Assembly: GCA_022712735.1 (NCBI GenBank)
Contig: JAFLKA010000417.1
Span: 1-6,537, forward strand
Source of the DNA: Marinosulfonomonas sp.
Lineage (GTDB): Bacteria; Pseudomonadota; Alphaproteobacteria; Rhodobacterales; Rhodobacteraceae
Length of the DNA: 6,537 bases
Direction of reading: 5' to 3'
The translations under genes were made by a program, and so were the position numbers. This document shows positions 1 to 5,954 of the stretch, piece by piece (positions within the stretch are counted from its first letter, which is position 1; the number at the start of each line of letters is the position of its first letter). The notes below the pieces were generated by a model that saw only the letters and a list, made by a program, of their open reading frames with translations, was not told where the DNA came from and did no database searches.

Positions 1-284
1 CCGCGGTTTTCGCCAACAGGACTAAGGGTGGCATGGGCATCGCGGGATTCAACATTGACCAACAGCAGGGGCGTAGTGGATAAATCGATCCCCTGCCGTG
101 TTATCCTCTTTCTGACATCCGTCACGGCTGCTTTTGGTTTAAGGGTGCCGAGCAATGCTTTCATGACTTGGACAATCGGATCAGGGTCGGCATCCTGTCT
201 TGCTTTTTCCGTTTCAGATGCGCATGCGGACACAAGAAATCCGCACAGGACCAGCCCGGTTGTTATTAGGTTCCGTATCTTCAT
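1..284 (-). CDS. yjbF: GfcB/YjbF-family outer-membrane lipoprotein, 5' part only
   Basis: Only the first 94 codons are present; the gene runs off the left edge. The protein begins MKIRNLITTGLVLCGFLVSAC: two basic residues, a hydrophobic stretch and a lipobox V-S-A-C with the lipidated cysteine at residue 21. Residue +2 is Ala, not Asp, so sorting to the outer membrane is expected. The mature part carries an R-K-R-I-T-R-Q-G-I-D stretch, then P-L-L-L-V-N-V-E and L-S-P-V-G-E-N-R, which I read as the start of the YjbF/GfcB fold, a family linked to exopolysaccharide and group 4 capsule export. Its ATG overlaps the TGA of the upstream yjbH-like gene (ATGA). A GGAG lies directly against the ATG, too close to act normally, so translation probably depends on ribosomes finishing yjbH. 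The family call rests on the lipobox, partial sequence resemblance and the yjbH neighbour. Confidence 0.8.
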   Translation of the reverse strand, partial: MKIRNLITTGLVLCGFLVSACASETEKARQDADPDPIVQVMKALLGTLKPKAAVTDVRKRITRQGIDLSTTPLLLVNVESRDAHATLSPVGENR

Positions 285-2479
285 CTCCAGAACCGCCCCC
301 AACGGTTTTGCAAGGCAGGGTCGTGGAATTCCCGCACAATATTGTATAGCCGTCCTTCGACGTCCAGCCGTGCCCCGCCATCCCGTGTAAGGGAACGAAT
401 GTTTGCATTTACGGTGCGGCGAGTTGATTGTCCTGTTGCCCAACTAACCGGAATTGTCAGGCGGATGCCTTTATCGAATGACCCTTCGCCAAAGTCGGAA
501 AATGGCACGTCGGTCAGGGTGAAATATGCGCCAACCTTCCAGCCGTTGCGAAATTCACGATCCAGTGAAATTGTTGCACCCCAATCCTTTGCCAGATAAC
601 GCCCGACATCCAGTTGGCCATGAAACCCGTTGCCAAAATCGTAATATGCAGAGGCATGGCCAGTGATCGTATCGTAGTTTTGAAACCCAAACTGTTGATC
701 GAAGTCGCGTTGCTTGACATAATTCAGCTCGACCCCCAGCCCAAGGCGGTTGTCGATGGGTTTCCACAGGATTTCGCCGGATACACCACCATACATTTGT
801 TCAAGATAGCCAGCACTGACGTGGCCATAAAGATCACGACCAGGTCGGAAATAATAATCCATTGTCAGACGGTTAAGAAGTGGCCCGTCAGCGCTTGTGT
901 ACTCATTAATGTCTGATCGAACATGCTGAATTATAGAATCGGAAACTCTGTTGGTTGTATTTGTCCCAAACAATGGTTGACGGATTCCGCCGGAAAACGA
1001 AAGCCCCGGTGCTATGTCGTATCTTGCAGACAGCTCTACGCCTGCATCAAGTATCACAGGGCTGTCCGGATCAAACAGGCTCGCTCCCAGATAAGGGCCC
1101 AATCCCCATTTGAAGCGCGGATACAGGTCGGCAACAGGGGCCATGTTGTCTGACGGGGCAACAGCCGTAATTTGTGCCCTGTTATATAGCAGAGTTGTAC
1201 CACCAGCCGTATTTTCCAGCGCCTCTATGTCCGCGCGTTGCAATGTAATAGCGGTGGGGGCTATGCCCTCAATCACGGGTTCGATACGGAACACCTCGAC
1301 CGAGGCAGGCATAACTTGCGTCAATATCCGCGCGGTTCGCCCGATGGCCTGTGGCATCGCGCTATAGCGCAGATTGCGAATTTGCACGCGCACAGAATTC
1401 CCCGACAGTTCGATGGATTCAAGTTCCATCCCTTCGGCGATTAATACCTGTGACAGTGCATTGCGGATGGCATCAGTGCGCGGTGCATCCTGAACCCATC
1501 CTGTGCCCCAATCCTGTGGCGAAATGTGGCGGGCGGGGCGGGGCTTTACCGGTATTGGTGCGCGACCCAAGCTACCGCCGGTTGGCGCATGGCGTGGGTT
1601 AAACACAAAGGTGGCCCCGACCGAGAAAACAGAGCCATAAAGATAAGCGGCAGAAAGATCGACGCCCGGGCGCAAACGATAGTTTACACCGAAGTTTAGA
1701 GGCGAGCGGTGGACAAAGCGGTCAGCGGGCAATCCTTGACTGGATTCCAGAGTATAGGCATCCGAGGAATATTCGGCCATGAGAGTCACGCGATCATTCA
1801 GGGCATAGCTGATCCCTCCAAAGAACGCAGCATCCCCGCGGAACCATTGTTTGAAGCTGGGCTCCCCTCCGAGGCCGGTCCAAACTGGTCTGGTTTCAAA
1901 TTTTCCACTGATAGCGCCAAGCGGGTTGGTGAACCCGTTATATGACCCAAGCCGCCCCCAGCCTAGACCACCTGTGACAGTCAGTTTGTTGCCGATCGCC
2001 TTGGTTGCGACGATATATTCTGCGCCATAAATGCCGGTGCCCATAAAGTCCTGTAGCCCGATGGCAACGGCAGGTCTATACCGACCCTCGTCAATCAGCC
2101 GATACCGCAGATCAAAACTACGGTCCCATGTGCGTTCGCCAAGCGCATTCCAGTTGTCGATTGTTGCATAGCGAAAGCTGCCCGAAAGCCGGGGTGTTAT
2201 CTGGAAACTGAGCGTTGTGCGTGCCTGCCCTTTGAATGTTGAAATAGTCATCGCCAATTCGCCATCTTCCGCACTTTGGGCAGTGGGCATATCGATCAGG
2301 CCGGGCGTGCCGTAAAGGGAATAGCTATAGGATGTGCTGCGGGTCTGGGCAAAAGATGGATGCGCAAGAAGGTCCGTCAGCCCGCCTACCAGCCCGATTG
2401 CGCAAAATCTCCATAGAATACCTGACCGTAAAATAGGGCGGATTATGGGTAAACTTGTGGGGCTTGGAACATTCCGCAC
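281..2479 (-). CDS. yjbH: YjbH-family exopolysaccharide biosynthesis outer-membrane protein
   Basis: This encodes 732 residues from a GTG start. The N-terminus is a signal peptide: basic residues, a hydrophobic core around L-W-R-F-C-A-I-G-L-V-G-G-L, and a likely cut after SFAQ (residue 45). The mature protein opens with the family hallmark YGTPGLIDMPTA (56-67), followed by alternating aromatic/polar strands typical of an outer-membrane barrel (to about 295). A proline-rich linker (about 306-324), a soluble alpha/beta segment (about 332-425) and a second strand-rich region (about 453-687) follow. The C-terminus ends in W-G-R-F-W-R. YjbH proteins act with YjbE, YjbF and YjbG in producing an extracellular polysaccharide; the molecular role is not settled. 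The GTG at 2479 is preferred because AGGAG lies 9 nt upstream and the signal peptide follows within a normal distance. The frame stays open for 45 more codons to another GTG at 2614, but that has no ribosome binding site. Confidence 0.9.
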   Translation of the reverse strand: MRNVPSPTSLPIIRPILRSGILWRFCAIGLVGGLTDLLAHPSFAQTRSTSYSYSLYGTPGLIDMPTAQSAEDGELAMTISTFKGQARTTLSFQITPRLSGSFRYATIDNWNALGERTWDRSFDLRYRLIDEGRYRPAVAIGLQDFMGTGIYGAEYIVATKAIGNKLTVTGGLGWGRLGSYNGFTNPLGAISGKFETRPVWTGLGGEPSFKQWFRGDAAFFGGISYALNDRVTLMAEYSSDAYTLESSQGLPADRFVHRSPLNFGVNYRLRPGVDLSAAYLYGSVFSVGATFVFNPRHAPTGGSLGRAPIPVKPRPARHISPQDWGTGWVQDAPRTDAIRNALSQVLIAEGMELESIELSGNSVRVQIRNLRYSAMPQAIGRTARILTQVMPASVEVFRIEPVIEGIAPTAITLQRADIEALENTAGGTTLLYNRAQITAVAPSDNMAPVADLYPRFKWGLGPYLGASLFDPDSPVILDAGVELSARYDIAPGLSFSGGIRQPLFGTNTTNRVSDSIIQHVRSDINEYTSADGPLLNRLTMDYYFRPGRDLYGHVSAGYLEQMYGGVSGEILWKPIDNRLGLGVELNYVKQRDFDQQFGFQNYDTITGHASAYYDFGNGFHGQLDVGRYLAKDWGATISLDREFRNGWKVGAYFTLTDVPFSDFGEGSFDKGIRLTIPVSWATGQSTRRTVNANIRSLTRDGGARLDVEGRLYNIVREFHDPALQNRWGRFWR

Positions 2480-2488
2480 TTCTTTACA

Positions 2489-2493
2489 CTCCT
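2489..2493 (-). promoter_or_regulatory. Ribosome binding site deciding the yjbH start
   Basis: On the minus strand AGGAG is followed by nine bases and then GTG (AGGAGTGTAAAGAAGTG). No comparable site precedes the two longer in-frame starts (GTG at 2614 and an internal ATG ten codons later), so this site sets the start at 2479. Confidence 0.75.
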
Positions 2494-2520
2494 GACTTGA
2501 TAACCACCCGTTAGCATCGT

Positions 2521-2549
2521 AATTTAACTTGCTGTAAACAGTTTCACAA
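2521..2549 (-). promoter_or_regulatory. Putative sigma70-type promoter for yjbH-yjbF
   Basis: On the minus strand TTGTGA (2549-2544) and TAAATT (2526-2521) are separated by 17 bases. Each matches the -35 and -10 consensus at four of six positions. The transcript would start near 2514 and leave a leader of about 35 bases before the GTG at 2479, which fits well. With the weak terminator at the end of the phosphatase gene, this suggests that yjbH-yjbF has its own transcript. It is a pattern match only. Confidence 0.4.
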
Positions 2550-2659
2550 CAAATGAATTTAATTCCGTTATGTGGTGGGGGCATATATATCGCCAGCGGT
2601 TGCGCGGACGCCACTAATGTTGTGGTTCATTGGCAAAAGTAATTGCAGCTATCACTGGG

Positions 2660-3439
2660 TTATAAAAAACCACAATAGTCTTTGGTTATTATTGCTGCGG
2701 TCAATGTGCCGGATTTATAGGCGCCAGTATCAATTGAAATGCGCCCGCCTTCGGCGACGGCTTGGCGCACAACTGTATGTCCATGGACGACCCACAAGTT
2801 ATCATTTCGTGGCACAGTTAAAAAATCCCGATGCCCCCAAAGCAGGGCTTGTGTGTCCTGTTCACCGGGGCTGTGTGTGGGGCTCATGCCTGCATGGACA
2901 CAGCATATATTGCCGCTTTGCCAAATGAGCGGCAATCCGCGAATCCAGTTCTCCATACCCTCTGGCAATGCTGCTTCCAGTGCATCACACGCTTCAAGTA
3001 TATCATCCAGATCTGAATTTTCGTTCACACAGTTAATCCCGTAACTGGCCAGGGTCTGCACCCCGCCATAGCGCAACCAGCGTGGCCCGAGTTCTGCTGG
3101 ATCATCAAGAAAATCCAGCATCATTTTCTCATGGTTTCCCATCAAGCAGATCACCTGATCGGGGAGGGTCTCCTGCTGCGCTTTGATGTTTTCAAGCACA
3201 GCGGCGGAATTTTTGCCGCGATCAACAAAATCGCCCACCAGTATCAAGGGGGCATCTTCGCGGCCATTGATACGCCGGTCACTATCGATTTTTTGCAGAA
3301 GGTTTTGCAGCAGATCGTCACAGCCATGCACATCGCCTATCGCATAGAATGGTGTCTCAGGGCTGAGCGGGAATGTGAAAGATACGGCTGATTGCAAAGT
3401 TTCTTTTGCAGAAAACAAGTTTTTGAGCCGACCCAACAT
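2660..3439 (-). CDS. PPP-type metallophosphoesterase (Ser/Thr protein phosphatase-like)
   Basis: This encodes 259 residues with no signal peptide or membrane segment, so it is probably cytoplasmic. The dimetal phosphoesterase motifs are complete and in order: GDVHG (35-39), GDFVDRG (69-75), GNHE (101-104), HAG (182-184), GHT (220-222, within VVHGHT) and IDTGA (236-240). GDxHG, GDxxDRG and GNHE define the calcineurin-like PPP group, which includes the phage lambda phosphatase and bacterial PrpA/PrpE-like enzymes. They hydrolyse phosphoprotein or dinucleoside polyphosphate esters using two metal ions. The substrate cannot be read from sequence; diadenosine tetraphosphatase activity is an alternative to protein phosphatase activity. 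The ATG at 3439 is chosen because GGAG lies 9 nt upstream; a TTG eleven codons earlier has no such site. The gene is divergent from the tyrosine autokinase and lies upstream of yjbH, which suggests a role in EPS control. Confidence 0.88.
   Translation of the reverse strand: MLGRLKNLFSAKETLQSAVSFTFPLSPETPFYAIGDVHGCDDLLQNLLQKIDSDRRINGREDAPLILVGDFVDRGKNSAAVLENIKAQQETLPDQVICLMGNHEKMMLDFLDDPAELGPRWLRYGGVQTLASYGINCVNENSDLDDILEACDALEAALPEGMENWIRGLPLIWQSGNICCVHAGMSPTHSPGEQDTQALLWGHRDFLTVPRNDNLWVVHGHTVVRQAVAEGGRISIDTGAYKSGTLTAAIITKDYCGFL
2664..2687 (-). terminator. Weak intrinsic terminator at the end of the phosphatase gene
   Basis: On the minus strand AACCA (2687-2683) pairs with TGGTT (2672-2668). 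The stem can be lengthened by two A-T pairs past a bulged G, leaving a five-base loop, and it runs into a T tract. The hairpin overlaps the last codons and lies just before the TAA stop (2662-2660). The stem is short and AT-rich, so termination may be partial and some read-through into yjbH is possible. Confidence 0.35.
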
Positions 3440-3448
3440 ATTTTCACA

Positions 3449-3452
3449 CTCC
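3449..3452 (-). promoter_or_regulatory. Ribosome binding site for the phosphatase ATG
   Basis: On the minus strand GGAG is followed by nine bases (TGTGAAAAT) and then ATG at 3439. This supports the 259-residue form over the 270-residue form that would start at a TTG (3472) lacking a site. Confidence 0.65.
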
Positions 3453-3496
3453 ACTTCACCATTGCGACGCAAATCTACAGAAACATAGAAAATTGA

Positions 3497-3523
3497 ATTA
3501 TATTGCCTTGTTTCACATCACAA
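3497..3523 (-). promoter_or_regulatory. Putative promoter for the phosphatase gene
   Basis: On the minus strand there is a perfect -10 hexamer TATAAT (3502-3497). The best -35 match is TTGTGA (3523-3518) with a short 15-base spacer. Transcription would begin near 3490, giving a leader of about 50 bases to the ATG at 3439. The -10 is convincing. The spacer is shorter than ideal, so an activator or a different -35 is possible. Confidence 0.45.
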
Positions 3524-3536
3524 TGCCAAACAACAT

Positions 3537-3542
3537 AAAGGA
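3537..3542 (+). promoter_or_regulatory. Ribosome binding site for the leader ORF
   Basis: AAAGGA stands upstream of ATG at 3547, with five bases between AGG and the ATG. It is stronger than the site in front of the kinase gene itself (AGAGA at 3615-3619, six bases before the ATG at 3626). Confidence 0.5.
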
Positions 3543-3546
3543 AACA

Positions 3547-3633
3547 ATGCAAGTGTTTATTGTGTTTTTGGCGCAGATGTGGAACCAGAGGCAGAAGTCC
3601 CGTTTGGCAATTCCAGAGATGTTTTATGAATAG
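3547..3633 (+). CDS. Possible 28-residue leader peptide overlapping the kinase start
   Basis: A short frame begins with ATG at 3547 behind a good AAAGGA site and ends at TAG 3631-3633. It overlaps the first eight bases of the kinase gene, whose ATG at 3626 lies in a different frame. The peptide starts MQVFIVFLAQMW, a hydrophobic stretch followed by basic residues (RQKSR), and ends in MFYE. I recognise no family. Its position suggests translational coupling: ribosomes ending at 3633 could back up to 3626 and start the kinase. The weak AGAGA site of the kinase lies inside this frame, so translating the leader could also unmask it. It could still be a chance frame; only the ribosome site and the overlap support it. 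Confidence 0.4.
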   Translation: MQVFIVFLAQMWNQRQKSRLAIPEMFYE

Positions 3634-5776
3634 TGTGCTCCCGTCTTCCAACTCGTCAATACGTGATCGCGTTTCAACTCTTGAAACTGATGAAATCGAT
3701 CTGGGTGCGTTGGTGCAAACTCTTTGGCGCGGGAAATGGTGGATTGCTTTTGCAACGACGTTGGCGATTTTGGCAGGCGGCTATTATGCTTTTGCCATCG
3801 CCGTGCCGACCTATACTGCCGAGTCAGTTGTAATGCTGGAGAACCGCCAGGAAAATGTTGCCAACCTTGAATCCGTCATGTCCGGCCTGTCAGGCGATCA
3901 GGCTACAATCAACACAGAAGTCGAAGTCATTAGCAGCCGGGGGTTGATCGAAAAGCTGGTGAACGAACTGGATTTGATCGCGGACCCGGAATTCAATACA
4001 GATTTACGCCCGGTACCCGCCATTTCCATCGGCAAAGCAGTCGACTTTGTGACAGAGTTAATCAAAGGACCGCTACCAGAAGAGCCAGCCAAAAGTGAGC
4101 GGGAAATTCTGGACACAACGATTAACAATGTTCTGGACGGTCTACGTATTTCAAATGTGCGCCAAAGCTATGTTTTCAACATTAGGGCGGTTACCGAAGG
4201 TGCCCAAAAATCTGCCGATATCACGAACACGCTGGCCGAGCTTTATATTCTAGAACAGCTTGACGTAAAATTCGAGGCAACCAAAAAAGCAACGGAATGG
4301 CTGACATCAAGGGTGGGCGAATTGCAAGTCGCGCTGGAAGAGGCCGATATTGCTGTTAAAGAGTTCAGCACCAGTACAGAGCTGGTCAGCCCGGAATTCC
4401 TGATCGCATTAAACCGCCAGCTTAAAGATTTACGTGATCGTTATTCCAGTGCCGAAACCAGCACTATTTCGGCGCTTGATTTGGTGGCCAGCTTGAAGGC
4501 GGTCAAAATCGTTGGTGATATTGTCAGCATGGAAAGGATGGCCGATGATCCCATACTGTCACGTATTTATAAGCAAATTGAAAAGGGCACTTCGGGTGCG
4601 CGTGATACGTTTTCGGATCGATTTGGCCAAATAGTTGAACGTGCAGAGGCCAGCTATAAACGTGTTGAAAACCAGCAATTGGCATTGCAGCGGTCCATTG
4701 CGGCTATCGCGACCCAGATTGAAAACCAGTCGGTTGAATTGGTCAAATTGCGCCAACTTCAACGCGAAGCCGAAGCCAGCCGCTTGATCTATGAATTTTT
4801 CCTTGGCCGCCTAAAGGAAACCAGCGTGCAACAAGGCACCCAGCAAGCTGACAGTCGTATTCTTTCACGCGCGGTTGTTCCGGTAAGGGCCTCGGCTCCG
4901 CGTAAACCAATGGTGCTGGCCCTTGCGGCTATGCTGGGCCTTTTGGCTGGCGGCACCCTGATTCTGCTACGTGAAATGCGCCAAACCGGCATCCGCACTG
5001 CTGATCAGCTGGAAAAGATTACCGGCATGACCGTTATCGGACAAATCCCGATGATCCCGGCCCGCCGCCGCTCAAAGGTCCTGAAATATCTGGTGGATAA
5101 ACCTAATTCAGCCGCCGCAGAAGCAATCCGCAATTTGCGCACGTCGCTGCTTTTGTCCGACATCGACAACCCGCCCAAGGTGTTCATGTCGACATCATCC
5201 TTACCGGGCGAGGGTAAAACCACCCAATCACTGGCCTTGGCGCAAAATATGGCGGGCCTGGGCCAGAAAGTGCTGTTGATTGAAGGCGATATCCGCCGAC
5301 GTGTCTTTAGCGAATATTTTGACATCAAAGAGAAACGCGGGCTACTGGCGGTTCTGTCGGGAGAGGCTGAACTGAAAGATGTTGTGACTTATGTCGACGA
5401 GCTTGGGGCTGATGTTTTGATTGGTGAAAAGTCTACTTCCAACGCAGCAGATATATTTTCATCACAGAAATTCCGGAATTTTCTTAAATCAACACGCAAA
5501 GCATATGACGCGATCATTATCGACACACCGCCCGTTCTGGTTGTGCCGGATTCCCGTGTTATCGGGCAATCGGTGGATGCAATAATATATACCGTAAAAT
5601 GGGACAGCACCTCGCGGGTTCAAGTGCGCGAAGGCCTACGCATGTTCGAGACTGTGAACTTGCGGGTTGCGGGTTTAGTTCTGGCCCAGATCAACGCCAA
5701 ACGAATGAAGCATTATGGTTATGGTGGTGAATACGGGGCATATGGCGCTTATGGCAGCAAGTATTATCATGACTGA
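3626..5776 (+). CDS. Polysaccharide co-polymerase / BY-family tyrosine autokinase (Wzc/ExoP-like)
   Basis: This encodes 716 residues of an inner-membrane protein that sets polymer chain length and phosphorylates itself on tyrosine. Segments in order: a Wzz-type N-terminus (L-V-Q-T-L-W-R-G-K-W-W at 29-39), membrane helix 1 (about 38-60), a long periplasmic part with coiled coils (about 205-400), a GNVR-like segment, a proline-rich motif (P419, P425, P428) and membrane helix 2 (about 429-448). The cytoplasmic kinase then has the oligomerisation motif E-x2-R-x2-R (E499, R502, R505), Walker A SLPGEGKTT (Lys531), Walker A' LLIEGDIR (550-557) and Walker B IIIDTPP (630-636). The tail holds seven tyrosines (697, 699, 703, 706, 709, 713, 714). 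Walker A' has Glu553 where Asp is usual. The ATG at 3626 is chosen over a TTG at 3560 because AGAGA precedes it and the Wzz region follows at normal distance. Fused membrane and kinase parts are typical of proteobacterial enzymes. Confidence 0.93.
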   Translation: MNSVLPSSNSSIRDRVSTLETDEIDLGALVQTLWRGKWWIAFATTLAILAGGYYAFAIAVPTYTAESVVMLENRQENVANLESVMSGLSGDQATINTEVEVISSRGLIEKLVNELDLIADPEFNTDLRPVPAISIGKAVDFVTELIKGPLPEEPAKSEREILDTTINNVLDGLRISNVRQSYVFNIRAVTEGAQKSADITNTLAELYILEQLDVKFEATKKATEWLTSRVGELQVALEEADIAVKEFSTSTELVSPEFLIALNRQLKDLRDRYSSAETSTISALDLVASLKAVKIVGDIVSMERMADDPILSRIYKQIEKGTSGARDTFSDRFGQIVERAEASYKRVENQQLALQRSIAAIATQIENQSVELVKLRQLQREAEASRLIYEFFLGRLKETSVQQGTQQADSRILSRAVVPVRASAPRKPMVLALAAMLGLLAGGTLILLREMRQTGIRTADQLEKITGMTVIGQIPMIPARRRSKVLKYLVDKPNSAAAEAIRNLRTSLLLSDIDNPPKVFMSTSSLPGEGKTTQSLALAQNMAGLGQKVLLIEGDIRRRVFSEYFDIKEKRGLLAVLSGEAELKDVVTYVDELGADVLIGEKSTSNAADIFSSQKFRNFLKSTRKAYDAIIIDTPPVLVVPDSRVIGQSVDAIIYTVKWDSTSRVQVREGLRMFETVNLRVAGLVLAQINAKRMKHYGYGGEYGAYGAYGSKYYHD

Positions 5777-5865
5777 AACCTGCCCACCTAAAGCGCAGAA
5801 AGTTGTGGCGTTTTACCTAATGCGAACTGAACCCGTTTATTAGGGGTCTCTGCTTTACCTTTTCT

Positions 5866-5884
5866 TAGGGCGCCCTAGATTTTT
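5866..5884 (+). terminator. Probable terminator after the kinase gene
   Basis: The perfect 12-base palindrome TAGGGCGCCCTA (5866-5877) is followed by GA and five T (5880-5884). A four-pair stem with a GCGC loop, or a slightly longer one with a U-G pair, can form. It lies 90 bases past the kinase stop. The stem is short, so it may be only moderately efficient. Confidence 0.4.
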
Positions 5885-5903
5885 AGCCCTCCCACCTACC
5901 AAT

Positions 5904-5926
5904 TTTTCAGGCAAGATGACTGAAAA
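5904..5926. repeat. Inverted repeat TTTTCAG/CTGAAAA
   Basis: Two perfect 7-base arms surround a 9-base loop (GCAAGATGA). Neither strand has a T tract directly after it, so it is not a standard terminator. It could stabilise the 3' end of either transcript or bind a protein. It lies 29 bases past the stop of the right-hand minus-strand gene. Confidence 0.45.
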
Positions 5927-5954
5927 CCTAGGGGCTCTTCAGATTGATATTGCT

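Larger units (their letters stand above)
3440..3625. promoter_or_regulatory. Divergent regulatory region between phosphatase and kinase genes
   Basis: This AT-rich spacer must hold the promoters of both flanking genes. The plus strand has TATATT at 3499-3504, a five-of-six -10 match that overlaps the minus-strand TATAAT. I see no good -35 partner for it (bases around 3475-3481 match poorly). If it is used, the plus transcript would start near 3511 and contain the 28-codon leader ORF at 3547. Polymerases at the two -10 elements could not bind at once, which would make the two genes compete. Confidence 0.4.
5777..5954. other. Convergent intergenic spacer with inverted and direct repeats
   Basis: This is the gap between two genes that end towards each other. 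Besides the terminator-like palindrome it holds TTTTCAG (5904-5910) and CTGAAAA (5920-5926), a perfect 7-base inverted repeat with a 9-base loop, flanked by AGCCC (5885-5889) and GGGCT (5932-5936). Another nested pair is GCAGA/TCTGC (5795-5799, 5849-5853) around CCTAAT/ATTAGG (5816-5821, 5839-5844). Short direct repeats also occur (TAGGGG at 5841 and 5929; CCCACCTA at 5783 and 5891). I see no convincing gene here. Confidence 0.55.

Noticed and set aside
28..390. 120-codon plus-strand frame
   Set aside because: It lies antisense to the lipoprotein and the end of yjbH, both of which have clear family features.
2446..2519. 24-codon minus-strand frame overlapping the yjbH start
   Set aside because: It has no ribosome site, and the predicted transcript would begin inside it.
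2506..2525. Possible CtrA box (TTAA...TAAC) before yjbH
   Set aside because: The half-sites are not at the 7-base spacing required and one is incomplete.
2480..2614. In-frame extension of yjbH by 45 codons to a GTG at 2614
   Set aside because: No ribosome binding site precedes it, it would put the signal peptide about 60 residues in, and it would cover the likely promoter. The GTG at 2479 with AGGAG fits better.
3440..3472. TTG start eleven codons upstream in the phosphatase gene
   Set aside because: TTG is a weak start, no site precedes it, and the ATG at 3439 has GGAG at 9 bases.
3560..3625. TTG start 22 codons upstream in the kinase gene
   Set aside because: There is no ribosome site, and the added residues (Cys, Trp and Arg rich) do not look like a Wzz N-terminus.
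5005..5328. 107-codon minus-strand frame inside the kinase gene
   Set aside because: It lies opposite the conserved kinase core (Walker A region) and has no family features.
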